Below, one piece after another: positions 1 through 13,447 of a DNA stretch of 64,000 bases (position 1 is its first letter; each line of letters opens with the position of its first letter). The DNA is from Chromobotia macracanthus (Eukaryota; Chordata; Actinopteri; Cypriniformes; Botiidae). The notes beneath the pieces are model-generated. The model made no database searches, was not told where the DNA came from, and saw nothing but the letters and a program-made list of their open reading frames with translations. A program made the position numbers and the translations under genes. Where the stretch lies: the NCBI GenBank assembly GCA_036877525.1, contig JAZGTH010000005.1:3374001-3438000 (forward strand). Direction: 5' to 3'.

Positions 1-189
1 GTAAGCATATGACATGCCCAGGCAATGCCCAAACTTGTGAAGAACAGAAAAGATTCAAAACCTATGAAAACAGTGAATTAAAGAAAGAAAGCATATTTAA
101 TCTAGCGCTGCACATACCCCACTTAACAGTGTACATGGCTGATAAATACTTCCACAGTACAGGTAACATTCAGTCAGGAATCATTAGAT

Positions 190-302
190 GATCCGCCCCG
201 ACTCAGCGATCTCAGTGACATAAGTAATTATATTACACAATATTTAGGCAATTTCCCCCTGGGGTTAATAAAGTTCTTTGAATCTTGAATCTTGAATTGA
301 AT
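190..302 (+). mobile_element. 3' end of a CR1/L2/Rex-type LINE (remnant)
   Basis: The stretch holds 'AATTTCCCCCTGGGGTTAATAAAG' split as AATTTCCCCCTGGGG then TTAATAAAG, followed by a short tandem tail of TTGAATC units. This architecture, a 'TTTCCCC...GG..AATAAAG' terminus followed by a microsatellite-like tail, is typical of the 3' end of non-LTR retrotransposons of the CR1/L2/Rex group in fish. No reverse transcriptase frame is present, so this is a 5'-truncated copy. The left boundary is uncertain. Bases 1-189 show nothing recognisable. Confidence 0.55.
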
Positions 303-887
303 ATTACTAAAACATTTACAATTAAAATTAATAATAATAATATACCAAAAAATATTATCCTACCTTCTCTGGATATATTTTCCACAATGTAAGACAATGA
401 AACAATGTAAAAAAGTAAAATGATTTAGTTAAAAGATCAAAAGTAAAAAGATTTGATCTTTAATTTATATAACACACTAATGCTTATGTGTATGGAAACA
501 CATAGGCATTTATAATCACCTTTTCATTTTATTGTACTTTTTGTTTTAATGTTATATTTTAATATTCTAATTATTATAATATTGCATTATTTTTCTAATT
601 GTTTGACATGCCTGATGTTTCAATAAATATAAGACATAAGAAAACTCTCTTATCATCACAATGCCATCTCTGATATGGTATATACTGCCACCCTATGTCC
701 TAAAAGGTGTGTGATTTATATTTTAAAGGACAAACACAATTGCCTGTCATACATACATGTTATTTAATTTTTAATCTGTTTCATTTGTATATGAATACAC
801 ATGCAGTCGTGTTGTTAATGTGGTGTTATGGAAATTGGGTGTCCATATTATACTTTACCATATGAATATTTTTTAAATATTTGTTAA
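303..887. other. AT-rich intergenic DNA
   Basis: This is AT-rich sequence with no gene, RNA or clear repeat that I can recognise. Confidence 0.5.
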
Positions 888-1000
888 GTGAAAGAGACAT
901 ATTTGTCAGGTATGGTAGTGAGGAGTGAACACACACACCCAGAGCAGTGGGCAGCACTGCTGCACCCAGAAAGCAATTGGGGGTTAGGTGCCATGCACTT
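888..1000 (-). mobile_element. truncated tRNA-derived SINE, same family as 59541-59828
   Basis: The bases starting GTGAAAGAGACATATTTGTC and the later 'CCCAGAGCAGTGGGCAGCACTGC' region (CCCAGAGCAGTGGGCAG, then CACTGC) match the fuller copy at 59541-59828 in order and spacing. That fuller copy carries recognisable A and B boxes on the - strand. Here the similarity fades after about position 1000, so the tRNA-like head is missing or too decayed to see. The short open frames crossing it are not genes. Confidence 0.6.
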
Positions 1001-2149
1001 CAGGTCGAATCAAGAAGGGTTGCTACCTCTTTCCGCAACAGGGCCGTATCCTCACCCTGTACCTGGGTGGGTAAAGAATATGCCACTGAATCTGGGCGGG
1101 TGCCTTGCAAACTGTATCATGTAGCTAAGACTAATTGCCTTCATGAGGCACCACAACAGGTTGAAGAGTGCTGCCCACATTCCAAGAGCCATGTTAGGGG
1201 CACCAAGCTGCTTCACTGTGCCGGGGTGGACAGTGCACAGACAGTGGGCCATCCAGAAGAGGGCCACAAACTGGAAGGGGTCTGGAAAGACCCAGTGAGA
1301 GAGGGAGAGACCCCATCCCATCCCAAGAGTGACTCCCTCCCTGGGTCGCCGATCCCTGTGGCGGAGCTTTTCTGTCTGGCAAGAAGCGAACTGTGACATT
1401 CTGAACATTCTGAACAGGGCGGAGGATTCCACTCTAGCCTGATACTCGCATTCACCAGAGTAAGCACTGCTGTTAATTCAGTGTCCAAGAACACAACTGG
1501 TTTAAACTAGCATGGTCTGTGGGGATGGACCCGGCAGATTATCTTCCAGATTATCTGGTCCTTGTTAAGGGGTAGAAAGAAGGGTAAGCAACCAGAGTGG
1601 ATTCCTGACTCTGAAGGAAGCAGGCAACCTGTGACTGCAACATTTTAATGAGCATGTTCTCGCACTGAGGGCGTGACCCATCCATGAAAGAGTGTGGTTG
1701 AAATCTTAACATGCAAGCCACCAATTGTGACCATCCGAGGGAGGGCTAAATCGGCCACATCCAGTACCACAGTGATAAAATGCCATCTTTAAAAGATGCT
1801 GACCCACAGTGGGAGCTCATTTGTGATCAGAAATTTGCTCTTTCACTCTGTGGCTAACCTGCCAAAGCACCCAGTGGTTTGATTCAGGATGAGGATGAGG
1901 CGAACAGCTGCTGAAAAATGCTGTATATCCAGCAGGTGAAGAGTTAACTAAGTGTTACTAAGGTGCAAATACAACAGTTGTAACATACAAGTATTAAAAA
2001 CGGAGATAACAACACTATAAGTAAACTCTTTTTTTAGAAAAAAGGAAAGTAATGGACTTTTTGCAAAGATTTTTTTCTCTTTACTGCTCCTTTACTTCCC
2101 TGTTGAGGTTTTATTGACTGTTGAGATCATTGCTCATTATTGTTTTTCT
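1001..2149. other. unassigned, relatively GC-rich intergenic stretch
   Basis: Bases 1001-1900 are visibly richer in G and C than the flanks and contain several overlapping short frames on both strands, none with recognisable domains. Near 1535-1558 there are two closely spaced GATTATCT units (GATA-factor-like). It could be an old repeat, a conserved regulatory block or chance; I cannot decide. Bases 1950-2149 return to AT-rich sequence. Confidence 0.3.
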
Positions 2150-2306
2150 CTGTTTATTGTCACTGTGTACAAATATCTTGATGAGCATGTCCTAAAACAT
2201 GGCTCCAACTACCCACAATGCACTGTGCAATGACATAGTCTCCCAAGCACTATAATTGTTTTAAAATATGACCTCTAGCGTGAAAATGACATATTGTGTC
2301 TTTGAA
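2150..2306 (-). repeat. candidate interspersed repeat ('AAAGACACAATATGT' type)
   Basis: Read on the - strand, the block starts TTCAAAGACACAATATGTC and continues with GCTAGAGGTCATATT. This resembles a common teleost repeat that opens with 'TTAAAGGCACAATATGTAA' and carries a 'CCAGAGGTC' segment. Recognition is from memory of the motif only, and the ends are vague. A possible relative is at 42255-42312. Confidence 0.35.
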
Positions 2307-5300
2307 ATTAGAGAGCACAACGTCTGCAAATGTATCGTCAACTTATTTTTCCTAACCAATCATATATTAGCACTGATGTCATTAAGTGTACACAATTTCA
2401 GTGCTACTAAATTACTTATACGTAAATGCTAATTTTCATGTCAGAAACCATGAGTTTTGGTTAAAAAATACTGGTACATTGTGTTGAAATAATACATTTA
2501 AAAATAAATACATTTTCTTGAATTAATCTTGCCCTTGAAAAAAACTGAAAGCTCTACAGGCATGTATTATATAATTACAATAAATTATGTTTTTAATTTT
2601 AATCAGAAAATACCTTAAAATAGCTAGACATACATTTGTACATATAATCTAAAGTGACTGAAAAAATGATGATCATTTCCTTATCATCTGTTCCTGCTTC
2701 TGGGTTTGAAAACACAACTCGTCTGGAGAACTCAGGAAATATTTTAGTTTGTAAATAGATGTGTAGTAGATGATAAAAGGTCCTAAATATAGGACTTTGA
2801 ATTATAGTTATTGAATATAATAATATTGAACTATTGAATATAGTTCGCTGTCCAGGCAAGGTGAGGTCACAAATTATACAAGAGATCTGACCTCATCCAG
2901 TTCCAGGAAATTACAAAATGTCTCAGCCAACAAACACTACTGAAGGGCTCAGGTCATTTACATGCTTTTTCTGTTGTATGTTATCAAAGACTGAATGATT
3001 ATACTACGCAGACAGTTTTTGCAGTGTGGACACACAACACACACAGGTGTTCTACAGACACCATAAATTAAAATCAAATTTTTTGCCCTGGAATGTACCC
3101 AGTGTAAGACCTGCTTACAAATTATGAGCCACAACTGAATGCAGTCTAATCAGAACAGAACCCTGATTTCCAAACTTAAAGCTATCTGTTCCTCAGCGGA
3201 AAAGAGATATGTTGGGTGATAATATGGCACCTCTGTGGCAGATAAGACTCAGCAGCAACTTGTCTACCCAGTTAATTTGCACCCAGCTGAGGGACACATT
3301 TATAATTGCTTGGTGTTTTGAGGGACCTGTCTGGCACCAGGGTGCTATTTCCAGAAGTGCTGTGGCTGCTTGGAAACTGGGATCTGTGTAGGCCCATCAC
3401 ATTCCTTTAGTTTTTGTACTCTCTTGCTTTCTGAACAACAGCCTGAAACCACTAACTTCAGATATGCTGTCCAGCTGATGCTTTTAGTTATTGATTAAAA
3501 AACACTAGCACACTAGTGACTTCTTTTTGCTATAAAGCAGATATCTGTAACAGCCTGTAACAGCCAAAATTGTACCTAATACCAATGTATTTTTATTTTT
3601 AAACTTAAATGTAAAGGGTTTATATAGTTTGCTCTTATTAGTCCCAGTAGTACCCAACAAAGAATCTGGGTTAGGGTCGCCCTCTGTTGCTGATATTGAA
3701 ATTAATATAGATAACAGCTTACCATTTGTTTTATTGTTGTCTTGAAATTAAATCTATACATTGTTTATGGTATCGTTTGCAGAGAAGAGAAACATGAAAA
3801 AAATTCAAACGAAAGGAATAAAATACTTTAGATTTTATGAAAACATCTTTATTGATAAGAACTAAAGCATGATGCAGTACAAGAAACGAAATTCCTGAAC
3901 TCACAAAACAAACGGCACAACACACCATTCAAACACCCTCAGACAAAGATAAATGACGATTGTTACTTTATTAAGAAGATAAAGGGAAACCACTACAACA
4001 CGTTTTCACAGAAGTACAAAGAGAATACGGACTGGTACATTGGCATTAAGAAGAACGGACGGAAGAAAACGGCTCAGAAACACACAAGGGACAAAACGCA
4101 ATCTACTTCATACCAATTCCAGAGGATGGCAGCATTCAATCATATTTTAACTATATCCGAGGCCCTCAAAAACCAACAGTAAATAAGGAAATAAATTAGA
4201 AAATGTTTTGAGTATATCTTGGGATTATGATGTATATTTCTATAATATTCATTTAATATATATTATTTTTGTCATATGTCAACACAAATTATTTTCTTTT
4301 TTTTTTTAAATATATTTTTCAACAAATATTTTCATAGCAAAAACCCTCCCTTTAAGGCAGAAATACTTAATGGAAAAGTAACAATGTATTTATTTTATGT
4401 AAATAAATCGTGTAGTATTTGTACCCTGTAACACTGTTAAATAAAACACACAAACAGCTTTAAGCTTTGCGAAAAGATTGAAATACACATGTGACTTAAT
4501 TTCACTATGGAAACATTTTAAACAGTCCTTAATTGTGGAACAAATAACTGAGCATTCGAATCATCACTTAATAGAAGGCTTTGAGGAAACTTAACTGATA
4601 TTGTTGTTGAAGACACACAATAAACAAATGTTAGCAGTGGCAACCCCCAGTGGTTTCAAATAAAACTGTTGCAGCTGTTAAGCGACATTCACACGTTCAA
4701 GAAACAAATGCAACTAAACATGTTTTGACTAGGCCTGTCGATCCCTCCTGTTGAGTTTATGGTATTTAATGACTTCTGGGAATTTTGTAAACATTCCTGC
4801 TTTTGTGCAAGCCACTTTAATGTGGTTTTCGACTGTGTCCACAAGTACTAAAACGTATTTTTAGTAGGAGTATGAGAATGCAAAACAAACCAAGGGAAAC
4901 AAAATCACTTTTTTTGGCCTAAGGGTAATGATATAATAATACATGTATTATTATTTTTTATTATTTTTATTTAACATTCCTTTGAGTAATTTAGGCACAG
5001 ATGAAATCTTTTGACTTGTTATGATGACTATTAGTACAAACAGTAAGTTTTTTTAATTGTTGTTATTTTTTAATGCAACATATGTCAAAATCCCCTGATT
5101 TTAATAAATGAGAAGCTGATGTGAAACGTGCTGGGAAAGAGGTGGGTGTTGCAGAAGTCACTGCTTATTTTCAAACACTCTTTCACTTTTGATAAAACAA
5201 TCACTCTTTTGTCAGCCAACACATGATGAGCAAATCACACTTTAAAATCCCAACATCTGATCTCCCTTACGTTTGGGATTTTATTGAGATGCAAACTAAT

Positions 5301-6724
5301 AATGCACACATATTTGTGCTACACATAGAATACCACAGAAATTGCATAGCAACATGCTATGAACTATTTAAAACACAATCAGCTAGCAAATATTTGATAA
5401 CACAATGACAATCACAACACTAGCATTGGAGTGCAGAGTTTTGCACAAGCAAGCATCACTCTTTTTTCATATAAAAATCAAATTTAGTTGTTTAAGAACA
5501 TTATTTTGGAGCGTAACGCAGATTGTATTTTTCGCCCAGCAGATGGCAGTAATGCATGTACTTATAAATTGACTTGGCAAATTTCAGCGTGCCACACATA
5601 ATCCTCAGAATATATTAGTGAAACTTTTTGTAAGCGATATTAAGTATTTACCAGACAGTAATGCAGATGATGGGCTAAATACCTTTATCATAAAGTATAA
5701 AATGTGGACCTCTTCTTCCACCAGTGGTAGAAAAATAAAATTCCTTCTGTAAAGTGTAAAATGCAGTTAAATGTGAAAAGAAAAGTTCAATCCAAAGTTT
5801 GCTTGTTCTATCAAGTATTACAACAAATATACATGCATTATTAACCAAACAGATGTACAATTGCATATCAACCCACACAACACAACACTAGGGAAAACTC
5901 AAGTACACATACACAGGCCTGCACCCTGGCCCCCAGCCTTTAGGGCCACGGTCAGAGCAGGAAGGGAGCTATTCATTGTATACTGAACAAGCAACAGCTT
6001 CCACTGGGACTCCCCTAGCGCAACTCCAGCCAAGATAGCAGCATTACAAAGCACTTTGACAGACCCCTGTCAGAACAGAAGACAAATTCTCCAAAAATTT
6101 TACAAACACTCCTTCATTACCTCAAGCGCGCACACACCTCCGGGGTCCCCCCGGCAGAGTGTTTAAACTTTCATATTGAAACAGAGCACACCATTGACAT
6201 TTGCAAGTGTGTGTGCTGCTGTTTGTGTGTGGCTCTCGCTTTCTCAACCTTGCTGTTTTCCTGCCTTCATCCACCCAGGATGGAAAGAGGGGATGTATGT
6301 CAGTCAGCTGATTCCACTGTAATTAAAGACTGCTTTCCATCTGTTCAAGCACTTTGCAACGTCTCGCACAGCTGCAGAAGCTATGAGGCTAAAGGGTGTG
6401 GGGGTTCGAAGGGCGGGGGGTGGTGAGATGGTGGGGACTGCTGTTCAGTCCACTAACAGAATGCAGAATTCCTTACGGTGTGCCTTGCATGCTTGCTGTA
6501 GGGCCTTGGATAAGGGCTTATTAGTGTCCGTGCCTTCTTGTTTTCAAAAACTGCAGATCTGTTATGTGCAGACACTTTAAGCATTGATTATAATTGTGTG
6601 CCATTTACAGTGAGAGGTACCATGGTAATTATTCATGGTGTATATATATATATACACAAATAGGAAAATGTATGTGAGACTTACCTGTGTAAAACTCACT
6701 ATGCTCAGAAATCACAATGCTAAA
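2307..6724. other. AT-rich intergenic DNA, no gene seen
   Basis: This stretch carries only short frames of fewer than 75 codons with no protein signature. Small features seen are a TA-rich run near 6643-6654 and a 'TCGCCCTCTGTTGCTG' fragment near 3677 that may belong to a decayed repeat. Nothing else can be supported. Confidence 0.45.
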
Positions 6725-6805
6725 GAATAATGGGTGGTTGTCAGGGCATTGCTATGTGATTGTCAAGCTGCTCTGAGGCATTGCTAGGTGGTTGTTTACA
6801 GGCTC
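6725..6805 (+). repeat. 'GGTGGTTGTCAGGGCATTGCTATG' family repeat, copy 1
   Basis: The stretch repeats the theme GTGGTTGTCAGGGCATTGCT, GTGATTGTCAAGCTGCTCTG, AGGCATTGCTAGGTGGTTGT. It is an imperfect tandem array of units of roughly 20-25 bases built on 'GGTTGCTAGGGCATTGCTA', a repeat I associate with cyprinid genomes. A reverse-oriented copy lies at 17200-17305 and a fragment at 32797-32822. Confidence 0.6.
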
Positions 6806-6814
6806 AAGTCAGTA

Positions 6815-6966
6815 AGCAAGTGTAGTTTGATTGGTAGAGCATTATATTTGCAGTGCAAAGGTCATGTGTTTGAGTCCCAGGGAACACAAATACTGATAAG
6901 ATATAAAGCTTGATTGCATTGTAAGTTACGATGTATATAAGTGTCTGCAAAATGCATAAATGTAAA
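6815..6966 (+). mobile_element. tRNA-derived SINE
   Basis: A degenerate pol III A box (TAGTTTGATTGG, 6823-6834) is followed by TAGAGC and a B-box-like TGTTTGAGTCC (6867-6877), then CCCAGGGAACACA. The 3' body (TTGCATTGTAAGTTACG, then AAGTGTCTGCAAAATGCATAAATGTAAA) ends in the 'GTCTGC.AAATGCATAAATGTAAA' tail common to otophysan SINEs. The tRNA-like part lacks an intact cloverleaf, so it is a SINE head and not a functional tRNA gene. It directly follows the repeat at 6725-6805. Confidence 0.75.
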
Positions 6967-9900
6967 ATAATCCACCACAAAGCCTCTATAATACTCTGGT
7001 CTGTAGATATGGCACCTGTTTCATTAGGTGTATGTATATGACATCCCAGTATTTACAAATGCACCATGAGGCACCATGACTTGTAAATGTTAGTGACCAC
7101 AGAAATCCATACTGAGTGGCAAAATTTCTTTCTTTTCTTACATTTAGTGCACAGAATGTTGGTCACCTATTCATTCTGTGAGAGGCTGAGAATTCTATGA
7201 GATTTCCATAATAACCACTATCCCAGCTTGCCCACCACATTCTCATTTGCCTTCTCAGATCATACCCTGTTCTTAGCCACACAAGTGACCGATTTATTCA
7301 CAGCAAAAGCTAAAAAGAAACCTGTCCCCCAAAATATCCAACGATGAGCGCAGCGTTACGATAACAAATACATACCAGCTGCTCTCTTCCTTTGTGCGTC
7401 ATCCTAATACAACCAAGGCTCTGAGCAGGATGCGTTCTCCATACTCACATGATGTGACAAGCTATCACACAAGCTATATCCAGCCAGATATACGGGAAGT
7501 TCACCTCCTGTCTTTCATACTTCCTGATTATATAAACTCTCTTGGCAGTAGAGTGCGAATGGAATATTGCAATCTTTTATCCCTGTCCCATTTCTTTGAT
7601 GAACTGTAATACATCCTCAGGAAATAGGATATTGACATTAGCTTCAATAATTAAGTGGCCGTCAGATTCTCATCTAAACTCTCATCTAAATGTGATGTGC
7701 GCAAAAAAGCTTTATTTTTGGCATGAAACTGGGTCATAGAAAGCATGAAACGATAAGTGTTTTTTTCCAGTCATCAGGGGAACAGGTCTTAAAGCGTGTT
7801 AATGTTCACAAGGAAAGAAACTCGTTTTTAGAAGGTAGACGTAACAGATGTGCCCACCTTTTTCCACATAAAAGCCTGTCGTCCATAAAGAAGTGGCCTC
7901 TAGATGTTGTTGTTTTAACATCCATCATCGTTTCCTTTTCCCCTTTCCAGCCATTCTCTAGATAGAATCCCGCTGGAATTAAAATAGCCTGTCTAACTGA
8001 ACAACACACAAAAACCAATGAGTCTTGGCCCTATTTATGGTGAATGCCTTGCATACCAAGTATGACCGAGGCACCTCCTTCTGCTTTACGATGTAAATGT
8101 TGCAGGAAACACACACACCTAAATATGTATACACACACCCACTCTTTATTTGTGTTCCTTTTATTGCTTCTTTTACAATTGCATCCTTTCTTGTGAAAAA
8201 GCAGGAGAGCTCCTGTAATTATTCCCTTATTCACTGGAATGTCCAAACAAATAGACCCTTTTGAAGTGGGCTATTGTCTCAATGTGGGAGTGGAGCGGGT
8301 CAAGGCATGGGGCACCTTCCTGTGGCCAGAATGTCTCGAATGAGGCTGCACAAGCACTCCCCCGATCCTAAAAGTCCCTGTTGACCGAATGAGAGATAAT
8401 CTGACACTTCCTGGGAGGATAGAAGCATGTAGCTATGATTGAAACAAGAAAATAGCCTTGTGACATGATGTAATGGAGAAAAGCATGTCAAAAGAAGTCT
8501 AAGCGTGGAGAGGCATGACATAAGAAAGCTTTTAAAGCTGAAGTGTGTCAGTTTTTGTGATGTCCAAATATTTCTCTTATCCTGTCTTTGTCTGTGTTGA
8601 CAAACGTTAGTAAGCCATTTGTGTGTATACCTCCCCTGAGTATGTCAATATTGAGGCTCAGTGACACTGTCAAACATTGAAGTTACATTTTGAGTGACTT
8701 TTCAGCCCAACATGTCACTTGCTACATACATTAGATTAGCCTCCTGTGTTTTCTGTAAGTAATGTTAAGGTAATGTCAACTTGTTTCTTTTGTATGAGGG
8801 ACAAATTGAACTTTAGGTTTTTTAGGTTACAATGTCCTCATAGTCAGTTATTTTATGCTCTGTTTCTAAACCTAGTCAGCTGCCTACCTAGACAGTATTT
8901 AATGGCATCACAACTCATTGTAGGCACACTGCCAACATACTGGCTAAATTAAGTTCTGTGTCCTTCAAAGAGTACGCAATCCCATAATGCACTGGTGCAG
9001 TGTTCAGTGAAAATATAAAGAGTCAAGAGAAATTAAAGTAATATAAATACATTAAATTCATCACTGAAAGGTATCAATAAAGGAGTTAAATCCAAATGAT
9101 TATTTAACCTAAGAGGGCTGAGTACACTCATCTGAGTATTGCAGCAACATGCCAATGTACATTGCTACATTGCTTATTTAAATTTATACAATTGTCAGAC
9201 AATAGTACTAGAAGCTATGACTCAATGGAGAAGCCAATGTATGAAGATTCTATTATTCAAAATCAAGTAAAAACAGTAGTATACTATAACACCAGAACAA
9301 AAGCATCAATATAAATGTCTTACATAGGTCTAGCTTTTTTTTTACGATTTTCAATGCTCCTTGTATGTAAATGCATCAGCCAGCTGTGTGTTTACAGTAA
9401 TGGGCTAGTCAGGAAACGTGCAGGTGTTGTTGGCATTGCTTTCAGAAGTAATTTCTGGTAGGACAGGCTGTTGAGAGTGTAATAAAGGTGCCATAGAGCT
9501 GCAGTGGGTGTGGTGAGAGGTGGTTAGAGGGGATTTTCAGGCTTACTGACCGTATTCTGGCAAGGCCCTTTAAAGAGTTGTCAGGGGAGACGTGTCGCTT
9601 CCTGTCTGAAAGTGTCTGAGTGCCTTGGACGCAGGTCTGCATGAGAGATGAACTGCCTGTGTGCCCTGAAAGATCTCTTTCCTGTTTATCTAAATAATGT
9701 TTTAAATCATTTTTTCTATTTCTTTGTGAATGGCTGTTTTTACAGTACATGCATGACAAGTACTATTATTTGTATTATATTTGTTTTTGGAAACATTAAA
9801 AACTCCCATCTTCTCACAACACCATTCAAAAGCTGATTTACTGCAATGACATCACTGTAATATTTGCATAGAGGCTCCGATGTAGCACACTAGATAAAGC

Positions 9901-12094
9901 TCTGTTGGAACAAGTATTATAGCAAACTGAAACTTCAAAAGTGCAACTAGACCAACATGTTTGGTTTCTCATTGGTCAGCAAATTCCAACATCAGAGTTA
10001 CAGCGTTGCTGCAAATATTGAAATTTCGTAACTCTTGGTTGCATGACAGACTGTCACATTCACAAACGCTTGCATTTTTCCACTATTATGAACAAGTTTC
10101 TCCTATTACAATGAACAGGTTTGCAGCTTTACTGCATCCAACTTTACTGTATGCTACTTTACCTTACTTTATCTTATGCAATAAGGAAATAGTAAGTACA
10201 GATACGCAATCATCCAAAAGAAGGCAATAAAACAAGGCCACTGACAAAACCCTGCACCAAACTAAATGTTTGCTTTTTCCTCGTGTTAGCTTCTGTTAAG
10301 TTCTGTCTGCACAGTGAGGGGAGGATGGGGGATTCAGCAGTCGAGCAGGATTTCTAATCAGAGGTCCCTTTGGAGCCAGTGAAAGGAGCAGTGCTATGCT
10401 AGACTAGAGAAGAACAGCAGCCTTTGGGGCCCTGCCAGCTGAGCCCAGCTCACACATAACTGCTCTCCTGTGTCTTTGAATGCATGTGGAATTGAAAGGA
10501 TGTGGGTGAAAGTTTGTGAGCAGCAGCATTTTTGTCCATTCACTCTTTGAATAACACTGAAATTGACTCGACATATTCTCTGGAGAAAACCACTATGCAT
10601 TAAACAGACAATTGACATTCTACTGTGTTCCGTTGTTAGGGACTTTGCTTTTTTCTTTTTTCATGGTGTAAATTACAAGATGGACCACATCCTGATTTTT
10701 TAAAATCTACATAGCAAACCTGCAAGACAGCACTCCCTTATAGGAAAGAGATGCTTGGCACAAGACAGCCTGCTGACAGATACATGCAGACTCACATTTC
10801 CGTACCATAAACAGGAAAATATCAGTTTGCACTCTTAAAAGGACAGGTTTTTATTTGACGTTGACAAAAGGAATTATCTATTATTATTTTTATTTATTTG
10901 AGCTGCCTAGAGTTGCTGCCCATGTGGAGTTGTATGTGGAGTTTTTCAATGTTCAGCTCCTTCTGAAGTCAATTAGGAAAGTGACTTAGAAGACAACAAA
11001 GCAGCTCACTAGTTATTATGGAAGTAATTATGCATTATGTTGCCTTCAAAGGTACCCTTTTTGCCAGAAGGCAACATCATGTGGAATTTAAATTGAGAAA
11101 TCAATCCAGTCAATAGCAAAAGTAACAGTTAATAATTGTTTTTCCCAAAATATAGAATGTATTTTTTATGTCTACCAGACTAGTGCATTATTAGCTTAGC
11201 AACACTCTAATTTAGGAACTGAATGTGAGTTGAGTCTCCTTTGTGTTTTGTGCAAATTTTGTGCAGAAATGACATGAAATTGGTTAGGGTTGCATAGTAA
11301 TAGCAAAGAGGGTAAAGGTAACGGATGCAGCATTCACTGAATTGTGTGTGCGTGTGTGTTCTGGTGAGGTTTCCCCAGCGTGCCCCTCAGCACAGAATAT
11401 ACAATTACTCACATACCCAGGAAGCGGAGGTATGACATCATCCTTATCAGCCAATAACTCGCTGCCTCACTGTTGGGGGGTGGTGATGGGCAGGAAGACA
11501 GGAGAGGCTGTAAGATGGATTACAAGGAGAGGAAGAGGAAGACTTAAGATTGTTTTACATTTTTTACATTACAAATATAATTTAAAATGTGTTTTAAATT
11601 AGAAAGGAAAACAATGTAGCACTAGGTACATTGGTAGGTGTAGCACAAAAGTTATGCATTCATTGAATTATGCATTTAAACCACTGTAGTTGGATATAGA
11701 CTGATATTAATAGGTGAACCTTACAAAACCTATAAAAATTTTAAAATAAATGCAGATTCCACTAATATACTCATTCTAAAATATAACCCACCCATCCATT
11801 CTGTATTCCTATTTATATTTATATATAAATATCTTATTTACCTCAGAGGTATACCTAGTGAGGAGTGCTGCAATTTATCTCAGGCCGATCTAAAATACTA
11901 TATTTATTAGATTTCAAAGTAATTACATATCATGATATTTGTTATACTCGTTTTAATTTCAACTGATACTGTACAACAAGCAATACCGTTGATAATTACC
12001 ATTGTGATTGTTGTGTTTTAAAGAAATCTAGACACATTATAATAATGACAATTAGGGGAAAATGGGCTTAATTATCTTTCTTTATCATATCATA
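6967..12094. other. intergenic DNA, no gene seen
   Basis: This is AT-rich non-coding sequence with short frames only (at most about 105 codons, none recognisable). There are no clear repeats beyond small simple-sequence tracts such as the short GTGTGTG stretch near 11343-11358. Regulatory elements for spry4 could lie here but nothing specific is visible. Confidence 0.4.
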
Positions 12095-12441
12095 TTAAAG
12101 CTGCAATCTATAACTTTTGCCTTTTTTCACCACCTCTGTGGTGACAAACTTTATATTTTACACTTTATATTTTACTTTACAAGTGTAACTTTATTTATAT
12201 TACTTTATTATGCTTTTCTTGACATATGTTGAAGTCAAGTGAAGTCAAAATGAAGTCAAACTTACATTTCCCGGGAAATCCGACCTGACAACCTAAATTA
12301 TAAATCATAGTTATAAATTTACTGTTGTAAATGGGGGTAAAGTAAGGAGGCCATTTTGAACACTCTATGTTATGTACTGTTATGCTCAATAACTGATTTT
12401 TGTTCCTTTTAACCAAAAAACAGTACACATTGCAGCTTTAA
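12095..12441. mobile_element. MITE-like element with TTAAAGCTGCAAT terminal inverted repeats
   Basis: TTAAAGCTGCAAT at 12095-12107 is matched by its exact reverse complement ATTGCAGCTTTAA at 12429-12441, giving perfect 13-bp termini on a 347-bp non-coding block. The outermost four bases are TTAA on both sides, which could be a TTAA target-site duplication or simply part of the termini. Similar 'TTAAAGCTGCA.TCTATAACTT' starts occur in interspersed repeats of fish. There is no transposase frame, so it would be non-autonomous. The superfamily is not determined. Confidence 0.65.
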
Positions 12442-13447
12442 GTCAATGTCAAAGATAAAGCTACAGCACTTTACATTGACTTGGTGTAATTCAAAATAAA
12501 TGGCTGTGCTCCTTCATGTTAGCATATTTGACTGAGTCAGATGCAACCGATTAGACATCCTCCTGAAAATTCTTCAGGAAGTTTTGAAGAAATATTGAAG
12601 GTACAAAACATGAGAGACGTCACAAAAACGATCTTCTTCAAATGTGGTAGATTACCTTATGTATTCAGCACAATCTCTATTATCATTTGCTTTCCGACTG
12701 AAAGCTTTAGGTGGGCCATGCATTCTGTCTCTGTGTACGGCCAGGGAGAGCTTCATTTATTGTCCACAAGCTGAAAGAACTTACTGTTAGTTTACAGTAA
12801 ATGAGGAAAGAACAGAACGGATGAGAGCACAGGAAAAGCAGATAACATCAACTTAATTCACTGCCTATGTCCTGTAATCGGAGAAGAAGAGAGGACAATA
12901 GCAGATAGTTGGAACTTGAGTTAAGGACAGTTATGGGCAAACTAACTGCAAAAATCTTCTCCTCCAGTGTCATTTCAGGACTCAGACTGTACATTGGACA
13001 TCTGGATAGTGGCCCAACAGTACAAAAACTGTAAACAAAAAATCAAACATTGAAAGTTATTAATATTAACATAAAGTGCATAGGCCCAACATTGTGTAAA
13101 ATGAATAATTAATAACATAAACATAGGCTAAATGGAAAAATGGACAGTTTTGGTTTCCAAATATTTTAGCAAATATTTAGCAAAAAATTGTTGTCAGCAC
13201 AAACCATGTCTACTCTAGTTGCAAGTACTCATATTTAATGTAGTCTGGGTTTGTTTATCTTGACCTTGTTTAGTTAACAGGTTTCAAGAATGTTATGTAG
13301 CCTGTTCATGTTGACATCTGAGTAATGATGCCAAATGACAGATGAATCTGCAGCAAAATACCACAGAGTTTGATTGAAAGCACAGCCTCAATAACAAAAG
13401 TCAATAACAGAGACTGAAAAACTTTCCTCTCCTTCTTCCAAAGGTTG
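12442..13447. other. intergenic DNA, nothing recognised
   Basis: No gene, RNA or convincing repeat is seen. A short frame at 12541-12774 has no protein features. Confidence 0.4.

Noticed and set aside
947..1396. 149-codon open frame
   Set aside because: It starts in a truncated SINE and is mirrored by comparable frames on the other strand; there is no protein signature.
6815..6900. Possible tRNA gene
   Set aside because: It has A- and B-box-like motifs but no intact cloverleaf, and it is followed by a typical SINE body and tail.
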